Shown here: in pieces, positions 1-10,665 of the stretch | Position numbering within the stretch: position 1 is the stretch's first letter | Layout: each line of letters opens with the position of its first letter | Source of the DNA: Nemophila menziesii | Taxonomy: Eukaryota > Streptophyta > Magnoliopsida > Boraginales > Hydrophyllaceae | Direction: 5' to 3' | Length of the DNA stretch: 64,000 bases | NCBI GenBank assembly: GCA_029959085.1 | Contig: JARWIR010000008.1 | Span: forward strand, 15,238,001-15,302,000 | Program-made: the position numbers and the translations under genes | Notes under the pieces: model-generated | Told to the model about the DNA's origin: nothing | The model's input: the letters and a program-made list of their open reading frames with translations, nothing else | The model's database searches: none

Positions 1-109
1 GACAAATTTAGAACCCTGTTGAGCCATTAGAACTAGTGGACGTGAGGCACGCATATTATTTGGTTAAGTTCGCTATCCGAGAAGATTATGATTTTGCACT
101 ATTAGGCAG

Positions 110-514
110 ATCCTAGATGGTACTAGACCATTATTTAATTGTACACGAATAGACTCCGGAGTTTAATGCAATAACTAACATGATTACCCCAACAAAGACA
201 TGGGTAAGAATTTCAAATGTCGGGATGCATAATTATACTGCTACAATCTTGAGGTAGATTGGTGATACAATTGGGAGAACAATCAGGATTGATCTGTCAA
301 CAAAAGGGAGGCTTGGGGGGGGGAACTATGCATATCTTGCGATAGAAGTATAGTTAAGTAGGCCGCTAGAACCAGATGTGCGTATAGGGAGTGATATCTA
401 TAAGGCGGAATATAAAGGCCTCCATTTAATTTGCTTCGGGTGTGGCAAATTTGGTCATCGAAAGAAATTTTGCCCTCCAAATGTGGTCAGAGAGACTAAC
501 ACAAGGGAGAGTTG
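110..514 (+). pseudogene. LINE ORF1: DUF4283-like domain and CCHC zinc knuckle
   Basis: Plant LINE ORF1 proteins bind the element RNA. The broken frame here reads MVLDHYLIVHE, TPEFN and KTWVRISNVG, then the hallmark run YKGLHLICFGCGKFGHRKKF at about 412-471, with the final knuckle Cys just after it. The knuckle has the C-x2-C-x4-H-x4-C spacing. In-frame TAG codons replace expected Trp or Arg positions upstream, and a run of nine G near 315 probably shifts the frame. The frame ends at TGA 512-514. Bases 515-1480, between this and ORF2, contain only low-complexity Gly/Lys/Arg-rich reading and no recognisable domain. Confidence 0.7.
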
Positions 515-1480
515 AATGATGGAACCGTGGTTGTGTCTTCGGAAGTGGGTGAGAGGGGTAATGGGGAATTAGGAACAAAAGAAAAATATGGGGAGTGGAT
601 GACTGTGAAAAGGTGATCGGGTTAATGTGAGAGCGTCCGGGTTAAATGGGAAAACAAGTGGGACGTCGACACATAAAGGCAATTTTCCAAGGGGTTTGGG
701 GTCTCGATTTGAAGCGCTACGGTTGGATGAAGAGGGTCATAACATGGGGGTAGTGTAGCACAGAAGAGTGGAGAGAAGACTCAGGGCTCAGGCTTTGCTG
801 GAAAAAAGTAAGGGTAACGGGTTGGGGACGAGTGAGGCAAATCAAGGAGGTGGAGAGGGTAGTTGGGGTCATACGGTTGTTTCGACCCCAAATTTTAAAC
901 ACCAGAGGGTTCTTAAATCTGTAATGGAGGTGCGAGAGTTCATGGCTAAAACAAATAATAAGGGAAAAGACAAGGTAGGTAATGGGAAGAACTTGGTTAT
1001 AGAGGATAAGAGGGATAGTACTGTAAAGGGGGCGGCTGTGATTAATGGGAGTGAAGGATGTTAGAAGAGTAGGTGGAACTATATAAGTTAGTGGAAGTTG
1101 AGGTAGAGGAGGGAGACAATTCCAAGGATTTTTGTGCAATTAATCCAAAAATTGCGGTGCGTGTTGTTGATGTTCCGCACTGGGAGTTAGCAGCTACTGG
1201 GTCTGGCGTTGACCATATGCTGCAATAGGTTGATTCGCCAAATAAGTTAGAGCGCCGTGCATATGGGACCAAGTAGGGAGGTGTGTCAGATCCGTCTCTG
1301 CTGCTAAGTTAGGTCCCTGATTAACAAAGTATGGAACATGACATCAGAATTTCCAAGCGAGCTGATGAGGATGTTGAAATGATTACATCTCCTAAGTGAG
1401 GTCTTGGTCAGTTGGTTATTTTTTATTGAAAGGTTTGTGATGTGTATACAACCAAATATAGAGAATAATTGGAGCAAGTC

Positions 1481-2688
1481 GAGCAAGACTTTAAACATAC
1501 TTGTATGGAACTATTATGGCACGACATATCCGAGATTTCGTCGCGTAGTTACAGAAATGATGTATAGAAATAATGTTTGGCTCATCGTGATTGTTGAACC
1601 TCAGATAAATGGTGTTAAAGCATATAAGCTTATACATTCACTACAGAAGGATAACTTAGTTAGGGTGGATTCAAAATGTTATATAGGGGTATTTGGTTAA
1701 TTTGGGATATCTCGGACATATATATTCGAGTGCCCTTGGCGGGTAAGCAGATAATCAATATTGAGGTGGGATAGCATGGATGTATACCTTAGATATTTTT
1801 TTCTATTTATGTGAGTCCATATTACAAAGAAAGAGAAGTTTTATGGAGTGCACTTCATGAAACATTTCATAATATAGATACTTCATGGCTAATTGCTGGA
1901 GATTTTAATCAGATTGTCAAGGAGGAAGATAAAAGTGGTGGGGTGGAAGGAGTTTCGAGAAGAATGGAGAAATTTAAAGAATTTCGACAGGGGAGCGGTT
2001 TAATTGATCTTGGATTTGATGGACCGCGGTTTACATGGTTCGATTCTAGGAATACAAGACATCAGATTATGGATCGATTGGATAGGGCGTATGAGGATAT
2101 AGAATGGCAAAACCTTTTCCCTAATGCAAGTAATACACTTAACTCGTGCATATTAGGATCACATGCCGATTCTTATTCAGGTATGTCTAAATCGGAGGGT
2201 AAGAGTTCAACCAAAACGGGTTCGATTTGAAGCGGCATGGTGCCTTCATAAAAAATTTAAGAATTTTGTAGAGGATAAATGGGAAGGAGATATCTTATAT
2301 GTTGGATATGGTATTTACTCAATTCCAAATCATTTATGAAAGTGGAAATATGATACGTCTGGACATATAAATCGGAGAAAGAAAGTATTAGTAGCCGGAA
2401 TAGTTGGATTCAGAAGTCTCTGCAATATTCATACAATTCTTCCATTCGCCACCTGGGAGTTAAATTGACTAATGAGTATGAAAGTGTTTTAGAATAAGAA
2501 GAGATATGAGTTTCTAAAAATCAAAGGAGAAATGGATTGAGTCAGGAGAACAAAATATGCGGTTTTATCATCTATCCAGGATAGACAGAAAGAAGAAGAA
2601 AAAATGCACCAAATTGCGAAATGATAGCGACAAGTAGGTTGAGGATGAAAGTGATGTGAAAGAATTGGTGAGGGAGTATTTTAATCTA
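1481..2688 (+). pseudogene. LINE ORF2: AP-like endonuclease and linker, no RT
   Basis: ORF2 of plant L1 elements nicks target DNA with an apurinic-like endonuclease. The sequence shows LNILVWNYYGTTYPRFRRVV at 1492, then VEPQ around 1597 (the metal-binding Glu region). WLIAGDFNQIV follows at about 1886, then GLIDLGFDGPRFTWFDSRN and IMDRLDRAY. The expected final SDH motif is replaced by SHADS. Frames break near 1700 and 1800. From 2220 to 2688 the homology continues as degenerate linker (RFEAAW, then WVEDESDV and VREYFNL around 2635-2685) and stops before any reverse transcriptase motif. The product would be inactive. Confidence 0.75.
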
Positions 2689-3068
2689 TGTGATCTTAGA
2701 GGTTTGGTTTTTGTGCGCTTGAAGATTATTTTCCTGTTATTAAGTAGTGTCTTTATTAGTAGTATAGTAGTTTAAGTTGGAAGTGTAATTAGTGTCATAC
2801 TTTTGAATTTGTTTGGGACTCTTTTCATTTTCCATAATACATGTAAATCTTTAAGCTTCCAAGAAAATGATAAAAATTAAGAGGATGATATGACAATGAT
2901 GAAGAAGAATGCTTAAATGTCTAAAAAAACAATCTAGTAATAGTTATTGTCATGAGATTTTTTTAAATGAATGTTGTAGACACCTCCTATAAATCTAAAT
3001 ACTCCTATTTAATTTACTTTTTTTTCACTCACTATTATACCTTTAAATATTTTTAATCTATTTAATAT

Positions 3069-3140
<72 letters not shown>

Positions 3141-3158
3141 CAGATAACCCATAACTAT

Positions 3159-3217
<59 letters not shown>

Positions 3218-4650
3218 TAGCTACCCCAATTGATCTGTAGTAGCAAATCAGTTGTCATAAGTTTTGTGAGCTTCGTTTCGATTCAATGAAAATCTGTAGC
3301 TGAAAATTCATGACCATAGAAGCCCTAGCAGATTTGTAGCTAAAATTTCAAATTCATGGTAAGAAAGCTTTGAGTTCATGAAGAAGGCGAAGTGGAAGCT
3401 TCGTTTTTATATTGATATTTAGTCAATTTTGTGTAACACTCAATGATTTTGCGTTTAAAACTCAGTAATTTTGTGTAATATTTATTAATCAATTGTAATT
3501 GTAATTTCTTCAATTTTTTAATACTTAGTATTTTTTGTTAATACTTTTGCGTAATACTCCGTAACAGTATCTTAATACTCAATGAATCTAAACGATACTT
3601 AGTGAATTACTAAGTACTCAAAAAATTTAAAAGATAATTAGTGATTTCAAACAATACTCAATGAATTTTACTTAGTACTTAGTGAATCTGCTGAGTACAC
3701 AATGATTTCAGAAAATTTAGTAAATGAATAAGAAGGAAGCTAAAATTATAAATCAATCATGGATATATAATTAAGTTGGCAGTGTAAATCTTTGGAAAAA
3801 TGAAGAAGAAAGCTAAAATTAATGTCTACATCAACTATGTAGTAATATTAATGTTAAGAAAGGCGAGGTCCCAATAATGTCATACCAAATTTCTAGCTTT
3901 TCACCCAGCTTGGATGGCTTCTTTGCATGAATCTCCTATGAACACGGATCATGAATTATTGTTTCCTAAACTTTGGAGCTTCTTTGTACTGTTTTATTTA
4001 TTTCCCCCTTTTCTGTTTAACTAGATAAATAAACCTCCATCGCCTCATTTATCTGTTATGGGGCCATTCGTTTCATGATTATGGTCTGTACGAAGAAGTG
4101 TATCCTTTTAATAGAAGTGTATATGAGAATGTTCAGTAAATACTCTACAGCCTAGAGCATTAACTTAAAGTAAGTTATAGGTTCCATGGATAAAAACAAT
4201 ACATTTAAGGACAATAAGGCCTTTCCGTTCTTCAGGAAATCGATGACACTAAAAATCTGAACATATTTTTAAAGAAAGAATAAATAAGTTGACAACCTGA
4301 TATTTAATGTCATATTGTATTCAGTTTCAATTGATGGAAATCATGTGGACATAAGTTATCATTAGGATGGAAATATTTCAGAAATAGAAACATTGAAATA
4401 CTCAGAGAAACATGAAAGAATTATTTAAAAGTGTAAAAAATTGATAAAATTTTCATTTACATTAATTCTACAAAAAATTGATTCTACATTTTGAATTAAA
4501 AATTATATGAACAAAGACAGACACGAATGTAATCATATGAATCACGATCAATATCCTTCCCCTTACTTCCATGGTTCAACATAGATGGTAATCATGTGTT
4601 GCAGGCTAAAAATATTTAACTTTTAGTGATATTGTCTATCTAGTATGGCC
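2689..4650 (+). repeat. Unit U copy A, left part
   Basis: First part of a duplicated genomic segment that recurs at 48772-53999 (copy B) and 60297-63050 (copy C). Shared landmarks in order are GTGATCTTA-AGGTTTG at the start, a CT microsatellite, 'gatctgtag', a stretch rich in 'aatactcaatga', the phrase AAGGCGAGGTCCCAA, and 'catctatatg'-like sequence near the right end. Copy A carries no open frame longer than about 60 codons here. Copia-1 interrupts it at 4651. Direction and function are unknown; minus-strand exon-like blocks lie further right in the unit. Confidence 0.75.
3069..3219. repeat. (AC)n-(AT)n-(CT)n compound microsatellite
   Basis: About 22 bases of AC repeat are followed by about 47 bases of AT repeat. 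A short spacer and a CT run of nearly 60 bases with one interruption come next. The same position in unit U copy B (49274-49329) keeps a CT run. Copy C (60608-60651) keeps only an AT run. The microsatellite is therefore ancestral to the unit and has changed length and motif in each copy. Confidence 0.95.
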
Positions 4651-4899
4651 TATTAAAATAGAAGTGAAGAGAAGAGTAATTTGAACTGTATATATTTTCT
4701 ATGTGTTGAATTACATGATAGTGAATGTGTTTATATAGACTACACAACACTCCTAAGGTGTGATGTATACACACGCATTACATAAGCTCTTAACTAACTA
4801 TACTAACAGAATTTGTTATCAACTTGGCTAGCAAGTTATTGTGTGGTAGTTATCTCATGTGCTGCAGGTATATGTGTTGCTATAGACTTCATCTTATCA
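4651..4899 (-). repeat. Copia-1 3' LTR
   Basis: Left LTR; because the element is reversed, this is its 3' LTR. In element orientation it begins TGATAAGATGAAGTC and ends TTTTAATA, so it is TG...TA rather than TG...CA. It matches 9088-9334 almost base for base. A TATA-like signal (TCTATATAAAC in element orientation) lies near 4731-4741. The LTR carries promoter and polyadenylation functions of the element. Confidence 0.92.
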
Positions 4900-4910
4900 T
4901 CCCCCCTCAA
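4900..4910 (-). other. Copia-1 polypurine tract
   Basis: In element orientation the bases just before the 3' LTR read TTGAGGGGGGA. This is the polypurine tract that primes plus-strand DNA synthesis during reverse transcription. Confidence 0.85.
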
Positions 4911-5022
4911 GCTAAGTATACGTAGTATAGGAAGCTTGTCACGTAAAGAGAGAAAAGAGAAGGACCAAGGACTTTAGTAAATATATATGCAACTTGTTGA
5001 GCAGATGAGACATGATATAGCT

Positions 5023-5440
5023 TCAACTTCTTGGCTTGAACTTGTTCACGAACAACGCGGAAATCAACATCAATATGTCTTGTGTGCGTGTGAAATACAA
5101 GATTGTAGCAAGCATTATTGCAGAGATGTTATCACACGCAAGAGAAGAAGGGGGAATATAAATATGTAAGCTACGAAATAAGAAAGTAAACCACTTAGTT
5201 TCAGCTGAGACATGAGCCATGGCTCTGTATTCTGCCTCAGTTGAGGAACGAGACATAGTTGTTTGACGCTTTGATCCCCACAAAACAAGATTAAAACCAA
5301 GAAATATACAGTATCCTGTTGTGGAGCGACGATCCACTATACTACTAGCCCAATCAGAGTCAGAAAAGGCGTGAAGAATAGATTGAGAAGCTCAAAAAGT
5401 TAAACCAAAATTGAGAGTGCCTTTAACATATCTTAGCAGT
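5023..5440 (-). pseudogene. Copia-1 RNase H domain
   Basis: RNase H degrades the RNA strand of the RNA-DNA hybrid. The minus strand reads DRRSTTGYCIFLGFNLVLWG, then KRQTTMSRSSTEAEYRAMA. These match the copia RNase H signatures including the catalytic Glu of STEAEYRAM. Further on it reads NISAIMLA where active elements have DNxSAI, then a degenerate C-terminus. The copy lacks an intact reading connection to the RT. Confidence 0.8.
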
Positions 5441-5444
5441 TTCT

Positions 5445-6378
5445 TCAAGGAAGCAAAATCATAATTAGTAGGATTATGCATTGATTGACATATAGTATTA
5501 ACTGCAAACGCAATGTCTGGATGAGAAAGCGAAGATATTGTAAAGCACCCGTTAAACTTCGAAATAAGAAAGGATCCTCAAATGGTTTTAAATCATGATC
5601 AGTTTTAACTCCATACTTAGATGGTGTAGGAGTGGAAGAAGCCTTACAATCAGCGAGACCTACACATGTAATGATAGAGAGCTCATAATTTTCCTGTGAT
5701 ACAACCAAAGAAGTAGAAGTTTGAGTCATTTAAAGTCCAAGGAAATATTATAAAGTGGCTAAATCAGTCATCAGAAACCGCTGTTTAAGAGCATGTATGA
5801 TTTCTATAATAGATGTTGAACTTGCACCAGTTACTAAGATAGCATCAACATACACTGATATATTAGTGAGTGAACTTGCAGATCCTTTAACAAACATTGA
5901 AGAATCTGCTTGACTAACAACAAAACCTTGAGCAAGTAAAAATGAGTGTAAAAGTTGATACCAAGCTCTTGGAGTTTGTTTTAATCCATATAATGAATGA
6001 TTTAATTTACACACAAAATTAGGTTTACATGAGTCAACAAAACCTGCAGGTTGTACCATATATACATCCTCTTCAAGAGCTCAATGTAAGAAGGCATTGG
6101 AGACATCTAATTGTCTAATGTCCCAGCTTGAGGATGTAGCCAAAGCAAGAATAACTCGTATTGTCTGATGTTTGACAAATGGACTAAAAGTTTCAGTATA
6201 ATCCAACCCATACTCCTGTAAAAAACCATGAGCTACAAGACAATCCTTATAACGAGCAACCTCACCATTAGCATGTCTTTTAATCTTAAAAATTCACTTA
6301 CAAGTGATAGGATTTCGACCATGTGGGGAGGCACAAGATCCCAAGTGTGCTAACTCTGTAATGCTTGAAATTCAGCAG
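5445..6378 (-). pseudogene. Copia-1 reverse transcriptase, YVDA variant
   Basis: Copia RT fragment. The upstream part (about 6060-6370) is full of stops but still reads as the typical 'VKRHANGEV...DYTETFSPFVK' type region. The intact stretch 5748-6059 reads KPNFVCKLNHSLYGLKQTPR, AWYQLLHSFL, SSMFV and then ISVYVDAILVTG. The catalytic box in this family is YVDD, so the second Asp is replaced by Ala, which should abolish polymerase activity. A frameshift near 5740 leads into 5445-5729 (GLADCKASSTPTPSKYGVK and GALQYL). Confidence 0.85.
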
Positions 6379-7611
6379 TCATAGCATCATGTCAGCATTG
6401 GTACTTAGCATCTTCTTGAAAGACACGGGTTCAACAAGAGAGGGTGTAAGAATGAGAGATTTACATTTATAAGAAGGCTTCAAAGAACCTGTTTTAGTTC
6501 TTGTAACCATATGATGGCAATATATACCAGAAGGAGGAGGATTTGTAGTAGATACTGTACTAGCTGACTCAATTGGGGAAGAAATCTGAGAAGAGAAAGG
6601 TTGAGTAAGAGCATTCGGGTTTATAGGAGAATGAAACAAAACCACATATTGTGTATAGGTATCCTCAGTAGATTATGCAGATAGAGGTGCAGATTCAGAT
6701 TTAGAGGCTTGAAAAGGAAATAAAGACTCAAGAAACAATACATGTCTAGACATATATATACGTTTGGTAGTAGTTGAGTAACATTTATAGCCTTTTGAAG
6801 TAGAACAATAGCCAAGAAAAATGCAACATTCAGACTTAGGAGACAATTTGTGAGGTTGATATGGTTTAAGCCATGTATAACAAGCACAACCAAAGACTTT
6901 TAAGTGAGAATAGGTAGGTGGAGTGTGAAAGAGTTTTTCAAAAGGTCTGAGATTAGAAAGAAGAGGAATAGGCAACAAGTTTATAAGATATGAAGCAGCT
7001 GCTAAAGCTTCAAGTCAAAAAGTGTTAGGTAAGTGAGAAAGAGCAATAAGAGCCAATGTAGTTTCTATAAGATGCCTATGCTTGCGCTCAGAAACTCCAT
7101 TTTGCTCAGGAGTATGGGGACAAGATGTTTGGTGTAAAATTCCAAAAGATTGAAGAAATGTAGCAAACTTATGACTGCCATACTCACCCCCATTGTCTGA
7201 TCTAAGACACTTGATTTGTGTATTGAACCGAGTAAGAATGAATTGACAAAAAACTTGAAAGACCTCAAGAAGATCACTCTTTTGTCTGAGAGGATAAATC
7301 CAAAAAAATCTGCTATAATCATCAATGAACAACACATAATATTTGAAAGCAGAAAAAGAAGAAATAGGTGAAGGTCCCCAAACATCAGTATGTATTAAAT
7401 CAAAAGGTTTACAAGCTCGAGTTACAGACAAATAAAATGGAAGTTTATGTGCTTTAGAAATGGCACAAGAATTACAAGATATACCAGTAACATCTAGCTT
7501 AGTTTGTAAAGTGTGAGAAAGAGGAAGAGAAGCATTAGTAGATGGGTGACCTAGTCTAAGATTCCATAGCCAAGCTGAGGAAGACTTGATAGTGGACGAA
7601 AGGCACCTCAC
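6379..7611 (-). pseudogene. Copia-1 GAG-pre-integrase and integrase
   Basis: Integrase inserts the cDNA into the genome. The N-terminal zinc-binding part reads LWNLRLGHPSTNA, then CNSCAISKAHKLPF. The catalytic core shows FDLIHTDVWGPSP (first Asp), FIDDYSRFFWIYPL, LRSDNGGEYGSHKF (second Asp) and HTPEQNGVSERKHRHLIET (Glu). The core at 7015-7611 is open for 198 codons. After a stop at about 7015, the C-terminal GKK-like region continues in 6673-6978 (FEKLFHTPPTYSHLKVFGC and GYSTSKGYKCY-type motif) and ends in a degenerate tail toward 6379. Confidence 0.87.
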
Positions 7612-7629
7612 AGAAGGAGCAGTTAAAGA

Positions 7630-8060
7630 TTAACTTGAAAAAGGAAGACTTGACTGAAAAGAAAGAGGATATAGCCCATCCTTACAAGGGCCCTGAAAAA
7701 GGAGTTTATGAGTATAAGCATCATAGATAGACACAGAGTTTGAAGTGAAAGTAATGACACAATTATTATCCATAGTGAACCTTGAAATGGACAACAAATT
7801 TGAAGCAATTTGAGGGACATGAAGAACAGAATTAAGGTGAAAAGTATGTGAAGAGGAAGAAAACTTACTAGCACCAATGTTAACTATATCAAGTGCCTGT
7901 CCACTACCCACTAAAACTGCATTAATACCATGATAAGGTTGAGAAGATTGAAGCAAAGTCTAATCACTAGTCACATGACTATTTGTACCAGAATAAAGGT
8001 ACCACAACTCAGGATTATATGAAGATGATGGTTGATGAATTTGAGTAGCCATAGCAACTC
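7630..8060 (-). pseudogene. Copia-1 aspartic protease, catalytic Asp lost
   Basis: The protease region begins near 8035 in the minus frame with ELWYLYSGTNSHVTSD and a stop. In active copia proteases this motif is WYxDSGA, so the catalytic Asp codon has become Tyr. It continues in 7630-7956 as NAVLVGSGQALDI, SVLHVPQIASNLLSISRFT and CVITFTSNSVSIYD, which are the usual conserved strands after the active site. The change from Asp to Tyr is a single-base difference. Confidence 0.78.
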
Positions 8061-8924
8061 AATTTTGATTAAGAGGTGATGAATAAGTAATGAAATCAGA
8101 CCTACACCAACAATCTAATGTAGAATGCCCATACTTAAAACATATTTGGCAAGTAGGAGCAGAAGATATACCTGACTGAGATGGATTTGCACCTAAAATG
8201 CCAGTATTAGAGTTGTTATTTCAACCCCTACCTCAATTGCTAAATCCACGACCTCGATTATTTGAAACCACGACCTTGATTATTGGAGACTGACTGAGGT
8301 GAGGTAGGTGAGAAAAGAGCCATATGACTAGATGAGGTAATAGAATTATCAACCATTTTCATATGAAGCTCTTCAGAGGTAAGTAAACTTCCCAATGAAT
8401 GAAAACTCAAGGTGGATGTTTGAGAATTTATAATACGAATGCTCGATTTAAATTGATTGTAATCCGAAGGAAGTCCTTTCAAAGTATACATGATAATATC
8501 CTCCAATTCAAGTGCAGACATCGCATATGTCCTGTATCTCAGCTAGATAATCAGTCATATTTTTATCTCCCTTTTGAATACTGCAGAGTTTAATCTTTAA
8601 TTGATGAACATGAGTTCTGTAGTGATTTACAAAAATTTCTTCAAGCTTATTACGAAAATCAGCAGCACTTGGCATTCGAACAACTTGAGAGAAAACAGAA
8701 GGAATCATTGAAGATAAGAGAGACACCTTTGATTGATGATCTTCGAAAAGCCAATTTGAATAAGAAGAATCAGAAGTCACTGGCGTAGAAGCAGAGCTGG
8801 TAACATGTTGAAGATATACATGAGCTTTAAGAACAGCTTCAAGTTGAGCTCGCCAAGCAACATAGTTTGTAGCATCAAGCTTGATCTGTACTAATGAAGC
8901 CCAATTTTGACGAAGAAGAAGCAA
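8061..8924 (-). pseudogene. Copia-1 gag
   Basis: Nucleocapsid precursor that packages element RNA. The minus frame from 8924 reads WASLVQIKLDATNYVAWRAQ (the usual copia gag N-terminal motif), then VSLLSSMIPSVFSQVV, FVNHYRTHVHQLKIKL and MTDYLAEIQDICD. After a frameshift near 8515 it continues as LELEDIIMYTLKGLPSDYNQ and FHSLGSLLTSEELHM. A degenerate CCHC knuckle (CQICFKYGH-type reading) lies near 8110-8160. The start ATG at 8922-8924 is about 160 bases inside the 5' LTR edge, as expected. Confidence 0.82.
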
Positions 8925-9072
8925 CGCAGCTGGAATATATGAGGTTATGTGAGGCGTTAAACTAGATGAAGACGCTATGAGAGTAAAAACGCGGAAGCTA
9001 GATCAGAGCAGAGATTCAAAAAAAAAAAAACTTGAATCGCTTATTAATGGCGACAAAAGTTTGAATCTCTTG

Positions 9073-9087
9073 TGGCTCTAGATACCA
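9073..9087 (-). other. Copia-1 primer binding site (initiator tRNA-Met type)
   Basis: In element orientation, TGGTATCTAGAGCC directly follows the 5' LTR. It matches the classic TGGTATCAGAGC copia primer site, complementary to the 3' end of initiator tRNA-Met, with a small insertion or substitution in the middle. Confidence 0.85.
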
Positions 9088-9334
9088 TATTAAAATAGAA
9101 GAGAAGAGAAGAGTAATTTGAATTGTATATATTTTCTGTGTGTTGAATTACATGATAGTGAATGTGTTTATATAGACTACAGAACACTCCTAAGGTGTGA
9201 TGTATACACACGCATTACATACACTCTTAACTAACTCTATTAACAGAATTTGTTATCAACTTGTCTAGCAAGTTATTTTGGTAGTTATCTCATGTGCTGC
9301 ATGTATATGTGTTTCTATAGACTTCATCTTATCA
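9088..9334 (-). repeat. Copia-1 5' LTR
   Basis: Right LTR, the 5' LTR of the reversed element. It ends on the plus strand with ACTTCATCTTATCA and is followed by the TGGCC target duplicate. Near-identical to 4651-4899. Confidence 0.92.
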
Positions 9335-9339
9335 TGGCC

Positions 9340-9688
9340 CGCAACTATACATATGGATTTTTAAATCTAGAAGTTGAGCAATCAAACTTCTAACCTTATA
9401 AAGTTCTACTACCTAAGATATATTGCTCTCAACTAAAATGAACATATGTTTGCATTATTTGAGTCTCGTAAGTCTCTATAGAAGAAAGAAATAATGTATG
9501 CCCCAGTCTATGCAAGCACGATCCAGATGTCAAATTTATATTCGATATGTAATTATGGAAAAGAGTGATATCTGGCCAAGAAGAGTAGTACATTATCACA
9601 ATCACCATTTAATACAATCTTGAATGCAGAAAATGCTGGTCACCCTTAGCAAATAGAAGTTGACCTAAAAGCAAACCTTTATTCAAGT
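9340..9688 (-). repeat. Unit U copy A, middle part with minus-strand exon-like block
   Basis: Continuation of unit U between Copia-1 and Copia-2, aligned with 53497-53860 in copy B and 62319-62675 in copy C. On the minus strand it holds the block reading LNKGLLLGQLLFAKGD, corresponding to the 140-bp exon-like segment described at 53733-53872. In copy A the matching splice donor reads CCAGATATC instead of CCAGGTATC, so the GT is lost. No complete gene can be read. Confidence 0.6.
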
Positions 9689-9946
9689 TTATATAATATG
9701 ATCGAATGAATAAAGCACACAAGTTTGTAATAGACACAAGATTTACGTGGAACCCCAAGACGGGAAAAACCAGGGGATGAGAAGAGAGTTTCACTATTAT
9801 GAGAAAGAGATACAAGGATAATTGTATTCTATAAGGTGTGAATAATAATACACACTACATGCTTATATATAGGGAAGCCAAGAAACTAGGGTTATTAATT
9901 TAATGTGCTAGACCTTACAAATAAGAATTGGGTAATATCTCTAACA
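9689..9946 (-). repeat. Copia-2 3' LTR
   Basis: In element orientation it starts TGTTAGAGATATTACCC and ends near TATTATATAA. The TATA-like CCCTATATATAAGC lies at about 9861-9874. The terminal plus-strand dinucleotide is TT here but TG in the other copy (14849), a point change at the LTR end. Confidence 0.9.
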
Positions 9947-9962
9947 ATCTCCATCTTAACCC
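9947..9962 (-). other. Copia-2 polypurine tract
   Basis: Element orientation reads GGGTTAAGATGGAGAT directly before the TGTTAGAG LTR start, the usual copia polypurine tract. Confidence 0.8.
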
Positions 9963-10129
9963 ACATTCGATAAGGGAGGCCCAATAAACCTGACGATATA
10001 TCCACCTTGAAAAAAATATCTCCACCGTAAAAAAAATATCTCCATCTTGATGAAAAATCCGCTAGGGAGTCAAGAAAATAAGTCACTGATCTTCAAAAAT
10101 ATATCTCCTCCTTCAAAACCCCAAAGGGC

Positions 10130-10665
10130 TTATTTCAAACAGCAAATTCCAACTAAGTCCAAGCAATGCTCAAGCTTAGATACCAGAATCGGCTTAGTCA
10201 TCATATCGGCCGGATTACCATGGGTGCTAACTTTGCTCACAACCAAATCACCACGAGCAATAACATCACACACAAAATAATAATTCACATCAATATGATT
10301 TGTCCTCTCATGAAACATCTGATCCTTTGAGAGACATATAACACTCTGTATGTCACAAATGATTGTAGTAATCTGTAAGTCTTTACAAATTTCACCAAAA
10401 ATATCTTTCAACCAAAGAGCTTCCTTGGAAGCTTCGGTAACATCCATATATTATGCCTATGTAGTGGACAATGCTACTATACTTTGTAAATTAGCTCTCC
10501 AACTCATAGAGCACCCACCAATGGAGAAAATATATCCTGTAAGGGATCTTTTTTATCAATGTCACCAGTAAAGTCAGAATCTACATACCCTATAACTCCA
10601 TCTATAGTTTTTTTTCCAAACTATAAGCAAAAGTCAGAGGAACCACGTAAATATCTGAAGATCCA
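10130..10665 (-). pseudogene. Copia-2 RNase H domain
   Basis: Minus-frame 10130-10447 reads MDVTEASKEALWLKDIFGEI, then IICDIQSVICLSKDQMFHER, TNHIDVNYYFVCDVIARGD and STHGNPADMMTKPI. These match the copia RNase H end, where TEAxKEAxWL carries the catalytic Glu and the family has CD-Q-A rather than CDIQSVI. The upstream portion (10450-10665) is degenerate and carries the DFTGDIDKKDPLTGYI-type reading in broken frames. Confidence 0.8.

Larger units (their letters stand above)
1..2688 (+). mobile_element. L1-type LINE, decayed, 3'-truncated
   Basis: Non-LTR retrotransposon remnant read on the plus strand. It shows the order typical of plant L1 elements: ORF1 with a DUF4283-like domain and a CCHC knuckle, a low-complexity linker, then ORF2 starting with an endonuclease. 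The copy enters from outside the window. It stops abruptly near 2688, in the region linking the endonuclease to the reverse transcriptase, where unit U begins. Reverse transcriptase, 3' UTR and poly(A) tail are absent. Many in-frame stops and frameshifts show it is an old dead copy. Unit U either inserted here or was joined here by a rearrangement; no target duplication could be seen to decide. Confidence 0.8.
4651..9334 (-). mobile_element. Copia-1: Ty1/copia LTR retrotransposon, inactive
   Basis: Complete 4.7-kb copia element on the minus strand with two LTRs of about 248 bases, a primer binding site, a polypurine tract and the copia order gag-PR-INT-RT-RH. The 5-bp target duplication TGGCC lies at 4646-4650 and 9335-9339. 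Copy B of unit U shows the uninterrupted site (CTAGTGTGGCCCACAAC near 53491). All coding domains are broken, and two catalytic residues are substituted (protease Asp and the second Asp of the RT YxDD box). The LTRs differ at only a few positions by eye, so insertion is fairly recent relative to the divergence of the unit U copies. Confidence 0.93.
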
